Shown here one piece after another: positions 1 to 12,580 of a stretch of 50,219 bases of DNA. Source of the stretch: Poronia punctata (Eukaryota > Ascomycota > Sordariomycetes > Xylariales > Xylariaceae); assembly GCA_022579005.1 (NCBI GenBank), contig MU401701.1, forward strand, positions 1 through 50,219, in the 5' to 3' direction. Position numbers and translations under genes: made by a program. The first letter of the stretch is position 1; every line of letters begins with the position of its first letter. The notes below the pieces were generated by a model that saw only the letters and a list, made by a program, of their open reading frames with translations, had not been told where the DNA came from and made no database searches.

Positions 1-1477
1 AAAATAAGCTATTTAAAAATAGTTTTAATTTTTATAAAATTTATTTTAATACTTTTATTTAAAATTATATATTTTAAAAATTTTAATTTTTTTTAGTAAA
101 ATTAATATTTAAACGCTTTAGCATATAAGTTTACTTTTTGCAGCTTTTTAATAATAGTTTAAACATGTTTTTTATATAATTTTATATTTTTTAAAAAAAT
201 AAGTACATTATTTAAATATGCTATATAATAAGTATTAAGCACTTTTTTAAATGCTTTTTATATATAGTTTTAAAAAGTAGCAAAAGTATTTAATAAACTT
301 ATTAGCATTATAAAAAATTTATAATGCTTATATTTTATTTAAAATGCGGTTTTTTATTTATTTCTTTTTTTTATTTATATTTAATAATATATATTTTTTA
401 AATTAATCTTTAAAAATATTTTTATATTAAATATTTTATTTAACAACTTTAAAATAAGTAGAAAAGTATATTAATTTTTTTTAAAAACTTTGTTAAAACC
501 TTTATAGTTAATATATAGTTTTAAAGTTTTATTTTTTTTTAGTATAAAAAAAATAAGTACTCTTGCTAGGCTTTTTAATTTTTATATTTTTTTGTTTTTT
601 AACATATTAGCTATTTATGTTTTTAATATTTATAACTTATTATAAGCTAAAAAGTAAATTAAATAATAAAAAACAATTACATTTTTTTATAAATTAATTA
701 ATAAATTTTCTTTATTAGTATAAAGAAGTAAGTTAGCATTATTAATATTAAAAAACTTAAATAAGTTTTAAAGATTTTTTAAAATAAGCGCAAAACTAAA
801 TTAATTTTTCTTTAATTTTAATTTTTAAATATTTAAAAGTATTAGTTTTAAAACTTAAAAAATTGCTTAGTAATAAACTTTTTTTTTACATTTTTTAGCA
901 AATTAGTAAAGATTTACTATATAACAATCTAATTTTTTAAGTTTAAAATACTATTAATTTTTAGCTAAATTTAGTATAATTTTTTTAAAACTTAAAGTTA
1001 ATTAAAATAATAATAAAAAGCTTTTTTTTAATTAATTATTTTTTAAAATTACAATATATAGTTGCTTAATTATTTATTTTTGTTCTTTATAATCTTTTAA
1101 TTTAAATAGTACTTAATATACTTTATATGTTTTTAATAAATTTTATAATATATTTTATAATTTAAGTATTTTTATTAAAGCAGGTTAAAGTTTATACTTA
1201 ATTGCAAATAAATAACTAATACAATTATATTTAGTATAAAAATCTAAATTAGCATATGTTTAAATTTTTTTATTTAATTTTGTTAATAAAAAAAAAATAG
1301 TATATAAAGTATAAAACTGTTATAAAGTAAATAAAGATATGCTTTAATTTAGTAGCTTAGTTACTTAGCTTTTAACTAAGCTGCTTTATAGTTTTTTAAT
1401 TAAATTAAAGTTTTTTCAAAATAAAAAACATTAATTTATTTGCTTATAGTTTTTTTTTTCTTTTATTTTTTTATTAA
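1..1477. repeat. AT-rich RIP-degraded DNA, left of the LTR element
   Basis: This stretch is almost entirely A and T, with TA steps dominating and no open reading frame of useful length. That is the composition left when RIP converts CpA to TpA on both strands of repeated DNA. I could not recognise the element or elements it came from. No gene, RNA or clear terminal repeat is visible. Confidence 0.75.
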
Positions 1478-1733
1478 AAGTTACAGATTGGTTAATAGCA
1501 GTATAGCTAATTAAGTAGCTTATAGCTATTACTTTTTTTAAACAGTACGTACTAGGACCTGCACTTGTAAATAAGTGCAGACCTACTATAATAAGCATAT
1601 ATTAGGTTTGCACACTAAATAAGATCTTAAAGGCTTTTTTTTTTTTTTTTACTTTTAAATTTTTAATAATAAATTAAGTTACCTTTAAAAGCCTTGCTTT
1701 CTTTATAACTTAATTATAATAATTTAAAGGTTA
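1478..1733 (+). repeat. 5' LTR of the Ty3/gypsy element
   Basis: This segment aligns nearly collinearly with 8040-8298; most differences are C/T or G/A. Shared landmarks are GTACGTACTA, the stretch around ATAAGATCTTAAAGG, a long T tract, and CACCTTTAAAAGCCTTGC, which in this copy reads TACCTTTAAAAGCCTTGC. The start is set by the ACAGATTGGTTAATAGCAG block and the end by TTAAAGGTTA, each uncertain by several bases. It contains an 8-bp inverted repeat at 1559-1580 that the other copy has lost to transitions. Confidence 0.85.
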
Positions 1734-3520
1734 AAAAGAAAAAAGAAGCAATTAAAAAAGTATATGCTTTAATTGCTAAATTAATTTAAACTAAACAGTA
1801 CTACTTACGTTAAAATAAACTGCTAAAAATTAACATTTTAGCTACTAACTAGTTATAGCTTAAAGAAACAAAAAACGTGCAAAAATGCGTACTATAATAA
1901 AGCAGCAAGCATTTATTAAAGCGCTATACTAAAATAGCAACTTTAATAAAACAATCTTTAAAGCTAATAAGATTTTATAAACAAAAGCTTGCTATAAGTT
2001 TACTATAGTTTTTTAGCTTTTTTTTAAAGCTATAAGTAAAACTTTAAGCTATAACTTTAAAAAATTTAATAAAAAAGAACTTTTTAAAATATTAAAAAAA
2101 TAAGCTTGCATTTTTAACTAATAACTTGTAAAAAATGCTTTTAAGTTTTCTTATTATAAATAAATACTTAAAAAGTTTTATTAAAAAACTTATAAGTTAG
2201 TATAAGCTTTTACTAAATTGTTTATTAAAAAATTAAATAAACTAAAATTTTTATTTATACTATTTATTAAAAATAGTAAATAAGCTATACTAAACTTTAA
2301 TAGTACTATAAACATTAAAGCTTTTAATAACTTAATATAAATATACTTTATAGCAATATTTTAAAAACTTAAAATTTAATTTTTAATATTAATTACTTAT
2401 TAAATTTAAGTAGATTTTATATATAGTATTTTTATACTTAATAAGCAAACTATTACTAACTTAGTTTGCTAAGCTTACTATTTAACTTGTTTTAAATTAA
2501 AAAAAAACATTATTTTAAAAAAAAAATATAATAACTATAAACTTAATTAAAAAGTTATAGCTATAAAAATAATATAACTATGCTAATATTTAATTAAAAT
2601 ATAATTATAAAACGTATAATAGCTAAGTTAATAAAAGCATATAATAAAATTAAGCGCTTTAAAAATTAAGTAATTAATGCTAACTAATAAGTAGTTAACT
2701 TTTTAGCTTATAATAAGTTAACGTTTTATAATAATATTTTTTTTATAATTATAATATAGCTTTAAAAGTTAGCTAAAATTAAAGTGTTTATATTTTATAA
2801 TAAAAAAAAAAAAATAAAGTTACTTTTAAAGTATAGCACTGCTATATATATAATTGCTTTAAAGCTAATAAAAACTAGTTTATAAATAACTATGCTAAAA
2901 TAGCTAATATTAAAGCTTACTTAAGCAAAATTATAACTAAAAACTTTTAGCTTTATTTATAAAATAATTATTTAAATATAATTAATATACTAAAAAAACT
3001 TTTAAAATATTTAAAAAGCAAATATAAAAATATTAACTAAAAGTAAAACGTTAAAGCTAAATATTAAAAACTAAAAATAAAAAGCCTTGCTAACTATTAA
3101 ACTTTTAAAAATAGCTTTATATAACTAGTAAAAAAGCAAAAGATTTTATAAACAAAGTAAAAAAAAAAGTTTTATAACAAACTTACTATTTGCTTATAAT
3201 AAAAAACTACTACTTAATATTTTAATAATATAGTTAACTTTAATACCTTTATTTAATATTATATTTAAATAGTTTATATTTTTTATTAAAAAAATAAGCA
3301 AAAAGCTATATAAAAGCTAATTAATACTAGTAATAACTTTTAAGCTAATAATAACGCTACTTACTTAGTATAACTAAGTATAGCAAAATTAAACGTAAAT
3401 ATAAAAAATTATAGTAAAAATATTAGCTTTTATAACGTAAAAAAAATAAACTAATAAATTTTTATTTAGTAAATAAAGCTATTAGCAAAAAAAATAAAAA
3501 CTTTAATTATTAAAAAACGC

Positions 3521-3562
3521 TGCTTTAACTATAAAAGCTAAAAATATACTTTTTATAACTAT
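3521..3562 (+). pseudogene. Gag CCHC zinc-knuckle relic
   Basis: Fourteen codons show the spacing C-x2-C-x4-H-x4-C when RIP is allowed for. The first Cys codon is intact (TGC at 3521). The codons at the second and third Cys positions (3530 and 3560) read TAT, one G-to-A step from TGT. The His position (3545) also reads TAT, one C-to-T step from CAT. This is the nucleocapsid zinc knuckle expected near the end of gag. The spacing is exact, but four residues are a small sample, so the call leans on the domains that follow. Confidence 0.6.
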
Positions 3563-4779
3563 TTTTAAAAAAAAAATAACTTAAACTAATAAGCACATAT
3601 TTAGGCAATCTTAATATTTTATAGTTATAATATAAAAACTAAAGCTTTTTTTATTAAAAAAGAAAAAAATAAACTTTAAAAAAATAACTTTAAAATAAAT
3701 AAACTTTTTTTTAAAAGAAATGTTACTAAATAGCAATTTAAAAAAAATAAGTATAATAAATAAATATATAAAAAAAAAAACCTTTTATATTTAGCTATAC
3801 GCTATTAAATAATAAATTTTTTTTATAAATAAATAACGTTTTAAGTAATATAAAAGCTAATATATATATAATAGTAAGCGTGCTTTTAGCAAAAAAAATT
3901 AAAGCTATAATAAGCTTAATAATAATTATAAACTTTAACTATTATATAGTAACTAGGTTTAATAGTAAAAGTAGTTAAAAAATATATAAAGTTTTAATAA
4001 CTATGTTTTAAATAAATAACTGCACGTTTTAAAAAGTACTTTTTATAGTACTAAATATGCAATATAATATAATATTAAAAAAGTTATAGTTTATAAAGCA
4101 TAGCATACTTTTTAATTATAAAAGTTATTAACTAGAATTTTTAAAAACTTTATTAAAAAAAGCTAAATACTTATTAAATAAAAAAACGTATTTAATAATA
4201 TTAAAAAAAACAAGTTTAAGGCTAAAAAAAAGCGTATATATAAATAAAAAGCGTATGCTTTATTTTTTTTATCTAGATTTAATATAAGCTAAGATTTAAA
4301 AAATAAAAAAGGTACTTTTTTAAAAAAATAAAAACGTACTTTAGCCTAAACCTTTTTATAAAACTAATATATTTAAAAAATAGCTATTAAATACGCAAAA
4401 ATTATATTAAATAAAAAAAAATAGTATAGCTTAATATAAAAAAAAGCTAACTATAAAACTTTATTTTTTAATAGCTTTTTTATTTTAATAAATAGTTAAA
4501 ATAAACTGTTTAAAAAACTAAGTTAAAATTATAAATATAAAAAAGCTTAATTTAATTATTAATAAATAAAAAATTAAAGCGTTTTTTAATAAAAAAAATA
4601 AAAAGTTAAAAAAACAAGCTTTTAAAGTTATACCTTTAAAATATTATAGTTTACTACGTACTTTTAATAAAGTAAACTTAAACACTTTACTTTTATACTA
4701 GCTAAAAGTAAACTATTAAATAAAGTTTTTTAAAAGTAAATTTTTTAATAACTTAAAATATAGCTTTTTTTATAAAATG

Positions 4780-5290
4780 TTTTTAAACAAATTAAAAGCA
4801 ATATATAAATATTTAGTTAATAACTTATAAAAAGGTTTTATAAAGCTAAGTAATGCTTTATAAGCTTTATTAGTACTTTTTATAGTTAAACTTTATAAAA
4901 AACTGCAATTTTGTATAAACTACTAAAAATTAAACAACTTAATAAAAAAAAATTAATACTTACTACTACTAATTAAAAAAACTTTAGCATAAATATTAAA
5001 AGTAAAGATTTTTATTAAAATAAACATATAATAAGCATTTTATAAAATTAAAATAGTAAAAAAAATAAAAAACCTTATAACCTTTTAAATATAATATAAA
5101 GCATATTGCTATAAAGTACTACTATTTAAACTTACTAATAATTTTTTAATATTTTAAAAGTATATAAATAATATTTTGTTTAATTATTTAAATTACTTTT
5201 ACTATGCTTATATAAATAATATTTTAATATATTTAACTTTATTAAAAAAGTATTAAAAATATATTAAAAAAGTATTACTTTAATTAAAAA
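4780..5290 (+). pseudogene. Reverse transcriptase relic (Ty3/gypsy)
   Basis: Read through its stops, 4790-4990 follows the start of a gypsy reverse transcriptase. A lysine-rich helix ends in KGFIKLS, then a segment ends LQFCINY-stop-KLNNLI, which matches the family motif LRFCVDYRKLN with RIP changes. Next come the Tyr-x-Leu-x-Leu-Ile and Glu-Thr-Leu positions. At 5203-5226 the catalytic YxDD box reads Tyr-Ala-Tyr-Ile-Asn-Asn-Ile-Leu. Both catalytic Asp codons are now AAT, one G-to-A step from GAT. The enzyme is dead several times over. The frame assignment is direct observation; the family match is from memory of the domain. Confidence 0.82.
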
Positions 5291-5839
5291 AAGCTAGTTT
5301 ATAAGCTAACCTTAAAAAATTAGAATTTTATATTATAAAAACTAAATTTTTAAAGTATATAGTAAGTTTAAATAGTATAAATGTTAACTTAAGCAAAATA
5401 AAAGTTATAAAAAACTAAGTAGCACTTATAATAATAAAAAAAGTATAGTTTTTTTTAAAATTTTATAACTTTTATAAAAAGTTTATAATATAACTATAGC
5501 TAAAAAGCAAAGCTACTTATAGCTTTTATATATTATAATATGCTTTTTTTTTAAAAAAAAAATATAAAAAAGCTTTTTAAAAATTAAAAAAAATATTAAT
5601 AATAGCTTTTTTGCTAAAGCACTATAACTATAACCTACTAATAAAAGTAAAAATAAATATATTAAATAAAGTAGTAGCAAAAGCCCTTTTATAATTATAT
5701 TTAAACAAAAAATAATATTTAGTAGCTTTTTTTTAAAAAACTATAAGCAGCATAAAGCTTAACTATAAAATTTATAATAAAAAAATGCTAGCTATAGTGC
5801 TAGCTTTAAAAAAATAAAAAGTAAAGCTAATTAAATATT

Positions 5840-6010
5840 AATATAATAAGCTATTTTTAGTAGTAATAAACTATAAAGCGCTAAAATACTTTAATACTAA
5901 ATAATACTTTAACTTATAGCAAGCAAAGTAGTTAACGTTATTAGCAAAATATAACTTTATTATTATATACTAATTAAAAAAAAAAACGTAATAGCTAATA
6001 TATTATTTTA
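5840..6010 (+). pseudogene. RNase H relic and connection to integrase
   Basis: At 5866-5892 the codons read Ile-Asn-Tyr-Lys-Ala-Leu-Lys-Tyr-Phe. Each differs by a transition from the gypsy RNase H motif TDHKALEYF. Immediately after, the frame gives Gln-Ala-Lys-stop-Leu, then a Tyr-Asn-Phe-Ile-Ile-x-Tyr run, and about ten codons on Val-Ile-Ala-Asn-Ile-Leu. This matches the QARW..L..Y.F.I.YRPG..N..AD.LS segment that ends RNase H in these elements. The catalytic Asp of TDH reads Asn. Confidence 0.8.
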
Positions 6011-6389
6011 AAAATAAAAAAACGTTACTTTTTAAAAAGTAAAAAAAAAACTTTATAAATATGCTATATTTTTTAAACTAGTTATTATAAAATTTACTTT
6101 TACTTAAATAAATAATATAGTAAAAATTTTATTTTTTAAACTATAAAAAAAAGTAAAAGTTTTAAAAAAACTTTAACTTATAAATAAAATTTTATATAAA
6201 AACTAAAAAACCTTAAGCATGCAAATATATTGCTAAAAAGCTAAAAATAAAATAAGGCTTAAAAATAAAAATACTTTTAATTTTTAAAAACTAAAAAATA
6301 GCTTAACTATATATAAAAAAAAACTAGTAGTACTAAATACCTTTTTTTTATAAATAAGGTTAATAAAAAAAGCTTATAAAAAATATTAA

Positions 6390-6540
6390 TAGCATATTTA
6401 AGCAAATAAAAAACATGCTAGCTAGTTATAAAAAAATATTAGTAGCTTTATTTAAATAATAATTATAATTGCTATATAGCAAATTGCTTATAATGCTGCT
6501 TAGCTAAAGTTTTAAAAAATAAAACGCTTAGTAAACTAAT
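6390..6540 (+). pseudogene. Integrase zinc-finger relic
   Basis: Around 6470-6500 the codons give Tyr-Ile-Ala-Asn-Cys-Leu-stop-Cys. This corresponds to the second half (YI..C..C) of the HHCC zinc finger of retroviral-type integrases, with the stop one C-to-T step from Gln. The upstream His pair is less clear. From here to about 8000 the integrase core should follow, but I could not place its DDE residues with certainty. Confidence 0.5.
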
Positions 6541-8039
6541 GCTATTGCTAATATTAAACTAAGTTTAAAAATATATAGTAATAAATTTTAAATAAATACT
6601 TAAAAATAAACACGGTTATAATAACATAATAGTAATAGTAAATAAATTAAGTAAAAAAATATAAACAATACTTTATACTATAAAAGTAATAGTATAAAAA
6701 GCAGCTTAGCTATATTATAAAAAGCTTTTTAAAGTTTTTAGCTTACTAGTTATAATTATATTAAATTAAAAGCTTTAGTTTATTTTTATATTTACTAATA
6801 AACTAGCAAAAACTTTTAGCATTATTTAAATATTAGCTTTAGTAAGCTACTATAAAATAATAAAATAAGCTAAAATAATAAATAAGTATTTAAACTAATA
6901 ATTATAACTATATATTAGCTATTATTAAAATAATTAGTTAAAATATATTTTTGCTATAAACTATATATAAGCAATAATTTTATATAAATTAACTAAAATA
7001 TTACCTTATAAAATAAAAATAAAGTTTTTTATACTTATATATTTTAACTAAAAAAACTATACGCTTAATAATAAGCTTAATAGCTTAACGCAATATAAAC
7101 AAAAGCTATATACTAAAATAAAAAACTAAATTTAAATTATTATAAACTATATTAGCATAGCTTAAAATAACTTATATTATATATAAAATTAAATAATGTA
7201 TTAAGTAAACTAAAGCTAAAAAAAACTAAATTTTAATATAAAAAACTTTATGTTTATATTAAAAAAAAAATAAGTATAGTAAATAAACTAACTATTTAAT
7301 AAGCTAAACTATTTAATAATATAATAAAAATTTTAAATATTGTTATAAAATAAAAATATATATACTTTTAAAATATTGCTTATATAGTAAGCAATAAATA
7401 AGTACTATATTAACTAACTATAAAAATATTTAAATAACTTACTACTAAAGCAAAAAGCAAAAAACTTTTAAAAAAAAATAATTACTTTAATAAAAAATAA
7501 AAAATTTATTATTAAAAAAATATAAACGTTATAACTTTATTATAAAAAACTATAATATAAAGTAAATTAAAAAAGTTAAAATATAAATAATAAATAATAT
7601 TTTATAAAAAACTTTAAAAATAGTATAAAGTTATTATAAAGTTTTTATAAGCAATACTTTAAAATAGCAAGCTTTTTAATATATTTACGTAAGTAGCTTA
7701 AAGCTGCTGTTTATAATAAATTTAACTTGCTATATACTAACAATAACAAAGCTGCGCTAGCTACGTAAAAAATTAAAAAAATATATAAACAAAATATATA
7801 AAGTAAAACACTTAATAAAAAAGCTGCTTTATATAGCATAATAAGTATAATTAGTTATAAAAAAACTAGCACTATAACGCAATAATATAAAGGCCTAAAC
7901 TATTATAATATTAGTAAATACTTAAAGCAATCTTTTTTTAGCTAAAAAGCAACTAATTAAAATTAAAAACTTAAAAAACACTAGTTTAAAGCCAGATTAT
8001 ACCTTAAAACAAGTTATTTTTTTTTCTTTTAAAAAAAAG

Positions 8040-8298
8040 TAGTTATAAATTAGTTAATAGTAGTATAGCTAATTAGGTAGCTTATAGCTATTATTTCCTT
8101 TAAATAGTACGTACTAAGACTTATACTTGCAAATAGGTATAGACCTACTATAGTAAGCATATATTAAGTCTATACACTAAACAAGATCTTAAAGGCTTTT
8201 TTTTCTTTTTTTTTTTTACCTTTAAATTTTTAACAATAGATCAAGTCACCTTTAAAAGCCTTGCTTTTTTTATAACCTAATTATAACATTAAAGGTTA
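8040..8298 (+). repeat. 3' LTR of the Ty3/gypsy element
   Basis: Second copy of the repeat at 1478-1733. It keeps some sites the first copy lost (AATAGATCAAGTCACC, GCAAATAGG) and has lost others, so the two LTRs were mutated independently after insertion. An A-rich stretch with a terminal G lies just upstream, as expected for a polypurine tract. Confidence 0.85.
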
Positions 8299-10930
8299 TT
8301 TTTTAAATCTTTTTTTTATTTTTATTTCTTTAACAATTTAAATATTTATTTGCATAATGCCTATTTTTTTTATAAGCATAGCATTAAATTTTTTTTAAAG
8401 TAAAGTTTAAATTTTAATTAAAATTAAGTAAGATTTAATTTAATCTTGGTTTTCTTTTACGTTAATTTTGTTTTCTTAAATTTTAATTTTTAAATAAATG
8501 TTTATTTTTTTTAGTTTTTAATTATTAAAAAGATTACTTTTTTAACTAAAATTAAATTTTTAATTTTAATTTAACTTTAAATTATATAGTTTTTATTAAC
8601 ATTTTAAAAAGGTTTTAAAAGTAAGTTTTTTTTTTATTATAATTTATTAATTTTTATTTTTTTACTGCTATATTAACTATGTTAACTTTTTTTTATAGCA
8701 ATTTATTGCTATAATAGTTAATTTTTTTTTTTTAGTAAATTAGTTAATTTTTGCTAATATAACTAAGTTTAATTCTTGTTTAATTGTTTTATATGTTAAC
8801 TTTTTAATAGTTTAAGTTAATAATTAAATAATTATAAATTTTCTTATAGTTTTTAATTATAGTTTTTAAGTTAGTTTTATATAAACGCTTTTAGCATACT
8901 AAATTAACAAATTAATGTTTTAGTTTATAACAAAAAGTAATTTTAATTATTAGTAAGTTAAACTTGTTTTTAGTTTAAAATAATAGCAAGTTTAAATTAA
9001 AATACATTTTTATATTTTTATTTTATTTAATATTAAATATATAATATTTTTTATTAATTTGTTTATAATTTTTAAGTGTTTAATTAATAGGTTAATCTTA
9101 TTTTTTCTTTTTATTTAACTTATTAAAAATATATAAAGTTTATATTTAGCTTTAAATAAGTAAACTTTGTAATTTTACTAAGATTTACTTTTTTAATATT
9201 TTAAATAGCTTTATTAAAGCTTTGCTTTTAGTTTATACCTATTTTATAAGTAAATTAATTATTATAAGGCATAATTTTATTAATTAGTAGCAAATTAATA
9301 TTATAGCTTATTATAAGTTAAAGTTTATAATTTATAAGTATTGCTTATAGCTTTTATTTTAATTTAGTTTTTTAATCTTTTTTAAAAGGTTTTTAAGTTA
9401 TTAAATTTTGTTTTTTATTGCTTAATAATACAATTCTTGTTTTTAACAGGAATTTTAAGCATCCTTTTAAACTTAATATAAATTATTAGTATTTTAAACT
9501 TAAATAAAAAATAATTCCTTATTATTCTTTTTAGCATTTAAACAAAAGTAAAATATTTTTTTTAGTTATAAGTAACTATAAAAAAAATAACAAAATTATT
9601 AAAGTAAAATTTAATATATAGCTTTAATACTTAAGCAATTAGTTAGGTATAACTATTGTAATATTTAAAGTAGTGTTTTATATATAGACTATTACTTAAA
9701 AAAAAAAGGATTGCCTTTAAGACTGCTTTAAGCTATAGTTTTTATAAGTACATAGTAAGTACTTATATATCTTTTTTTATATATAGTCTTATATAATTGC
9801 TATAGTTAAAAAATAAAACGTTTTAAAATTAAATTTATAGTTAATTATACTTACTTTATTTGCAAATATTTTAAGTTTAGTAAGTATTATATTGCTTAGC
9901 TTTAACTAAATTAATATTAACTTTTATTTTAAAAAAGTTAATTTACTTTATATTAATATTTAATATTTTTTATAAAGTAAAAAGTAATTATATATAATAA
10001 TGTTACTATTTTAGTTAATATTAATAAAAATTTAAAAAAGCTTTTTATTTTTTAAAATAGCTTTAGTTTTTTATAAAGTTTTTAATTTTATAATCTTTTT
10101 TTATATAAGTTTATATATATTTTTATAGTATTTTATTTTTATTAGCAATATAGTTAAAACGTTTTTATATTAATTTTAATATAACTTATATATTATAAAT
10201 TAATTATTAGCTATTTTTAAGCTTTTAATAGCAAATAATATAATAATAATATAGTAAATAGTAATAATATGCTTTTTAAAAGTATTAAAACTTAAGTACT
10301 TTTAGTACTATATTATATTAAAAAGCTAAATAATAAAAACAAGTTATAAAACTTATATTTTAATAAATTATATTGCTATTATTATTAGTAATATAGCAAA
10401 ATAGTTTTTTAGCGCTTATAATAATTTAGCTTTACTATTTTATATATTAATATATTTAATTTTTTAATATTTTTTACTAATTATATACTATATTTTGCTT
10501 AAACGCTAAAAAGCTATAGTAGCATATACTATTTTTTACTTTTTTAATATATTACTAGTATATGTTTAAAAAGTAATAAGCAAATAATATTATTATTTTA
10601 ATTATAGCTTTATACTTAATTTGTTTTTTAAATAGTTTAAGCTTTAGTTTTTAAATAATAAAGTTATAAAATAATAAGTTAGCTACCTTTATACTAAATA
10701 TTAGCAAAAATATAATAAAAAGTAAAAAAAAAAATAGTTAAACTATATAGTGCATAATAATAATTAAAGCATAAAATATACGTAGTAAGTAAAAAAACGT
10801 TTTTTAAAACTACATACAAAATACTTAAGTACTTAAGTACCTAAGTATAACTTTAAGTATTAAAAAAATTTTAATATATTAACCTACAAAGGTAACCTAC
10901 AAGTAAGCATAGGTAATCTACAGGTTATAA
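8299..10930. repeat. AT-rich RIP-degraded DNA, right of the LTR element
   Basis: Continuation of the A+T block with no coding potential and no repeat that I could pair with another part of the window. A perfect 18-bp palindrome made of overlapping TACTTAAGTA units lies at 10822-10839. A GGGGGGG tract followed by TTAACC sits near 10930, where the composition abruptly returns to normal. The original sequence class is not recognisable by eye. Confidence 0.7.
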
Positions 10931-12580
10931 AGGGGGGGTTAACCTTAGGTCATTACATCTGTCCAAAACGAGGAATAGTGTGGTTGGTCCGTTGAACGAT
11001 GCCAAGAAAGTTGAGAATCTAAAAATCGTGGCTATACCGACCTGGACTCCGAAATCCCCCCACTTAGCTGAGCCGGTAGGGCTAGACAGCACTTAGGACT
11101 ACCGGCGATCCTCTCCGATTCAAGACGTCGCGTTATTTCACCACAAGCGAATTTCTGAAAAGAGGGTCGGGACACTGATCAGAAGCCAATTTCCGCCAAT
11201 GTCTGGTGTCTGGCTTGTTTATTATTAGAATCCTCGGCCAACGAACGTGGAGATCGTACCTACTCGTACTATTCCATTCACACAGTACACTTCTTGCTAT
11301 CCTATTCACAAAGCATCGCTAAATACTTGTATCAGGAAGAGAATAATGGTTAGGGCTGTTATAGTATAGTGATAAATGAAAGTGTTATATAGGTAATCAT
11401 GCGTTTCTCTGGTCGCTTCTACCAGCATGTTTACCGACCGCGATAATACCTTAAATGCAGTTGGGCAGCGCCACTCAGGGGACCCTAACCTGCAAGGGGT
11501 CCCTGGCGTTTTGCCAAAACGGCGGAACCTGTGTGGCTTGTGCGGCCGCCTCCCACTCGTAACTTGGCGTGCTGCAAGCGTACCTGATTATTTCCTGGTA
11601 AGGCGCTTAACGGCGAGAATCGTGGCATTGCACCCAAATAGCGCGTTTTGCCACAGAGTTGACATATTGGCCGTTCCCTAGACTACCTTAAGTCTTGCTT
11701 CTTTGTTTTTGTCAGGCCAATCCGACAGCCCCTTAATGAGTATGGTTATGGTTATGGTTTATTAACGTCTAACTTAGGGACCTAGTGATTAATCTACTGC
11801 TATCCCCCTACGTGACCTCTTTTCGGGTTTATGTTAAGAAAGACGCCCTATGCATAACCTAGCCCTTAACCCTATTTAGGCATGCTATAAGGAAAACCTT
11901 TGCTATACTTTTTAGCAACGAAAGTAAAAAACCTATAGGTTAGGTTGGCAATACTGCAAAAAAGGACGCTGCTAGGCTATTATTTGCTTTCTTTAAGCCC
12001 GGCCCTTTTTGCAAGAGGTATAGCCCTTTATTGCTTAAGTTGTTAATTGTCTGTTTTTGCGGCATGCTACGCCTTTTCTGACTATAAGGTGCCGGAAATA
12101 ATCGTCGACAACAAAGCCAGGTTAATCCTTTATTTAACGACGGCATAAACTACTGTTAGAACCTTTCTTTCTGCTATAGTTACCTTAGCTTTATTAACCC
12201 GCTGCTAGCTGTCTAGATTAACCAGTCGGCCTAGGGCGTATATACCTGGTTGGCCAGATATATAATGTACCTGGTTTGCTAGATATAGTGGATAAAGAAA
12301 ATGAAGCCGGTGATGTGTGCAAAAGTCTGTAAAAGTGGGCCCTTTCCAAGGAGTGAAAATGGGAAAGGAGGGAAGGTTGCCCCTCAATGAGTAGATAGAT
12401 GACTATACACGATCGAGGACGAGGATTCCCATGCCGTAGTCGCGAAAGTATCAAAGGATATTCCAGAGGTCCTCCTCATTGCAAGTAATATCCCTAAAGT
12501 GGGCTAACCTAGGGGTATTCTAAAGGCCATGTCATGCTATCGTTTTCGCGTCTCATCGTCAATATCCACAGGCATGCAAT
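10931..12580. other. Gene-free transition zone between RIP block and first gene
   Basis: Composition is near normal but no reading frame has codon use, length or a motif that supports a gene. Visible features are three head-to-tail TATGGT units at 11741-11758 and an imperfect 25-bp tandem duplication at 12243-12290. Parts such as 11880-12200 look like decayed, only lightly RIP-mutated repeat, but I cannot name it. The last 50-100 bp before 12580 are likely the 3' region of the kinetochore gene. Confidence 0.5.
12243..12290. repeat. Imperfect 25-bp tandem duplication
   Basis: Two adjacent copies begin TACCTGGTTGGCCAGATATA and TACCTGGTTTGCTAGATATA. Their differences include transitions. It is a local duplication in non-coding DNA. 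Confidence 0.6.

Larger units (their letters stand above)
1478..8298 (+). mobile_element. RIP-inactivated Ty3/gypsy LTR retrotransposon
   Basis: Two direct repeats of about 257 bp bound an element of about 6.8 kb. Between them, reading through stop codons on the + strand, relics appear in the order gag zinc knuckle, reverse transcriptase, RNase H, integrase zinc finger. Integrase after RNase H is the Ty3/gypsy order, not copia. Key codons are changed almost only by G-to-A and C-to-T: Asp reads as Asn, Cys as Tyr, Trp, Arg and Gln as stop. That is the RIP pattern. The element cannot encode anything now. Exact ends, target-site duplication and primer-binding site are blurred by mutation. A run of A with a G just before the right LTR (about 8031-8039) is a plausible polypurine tract. 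Confidence 0.85.
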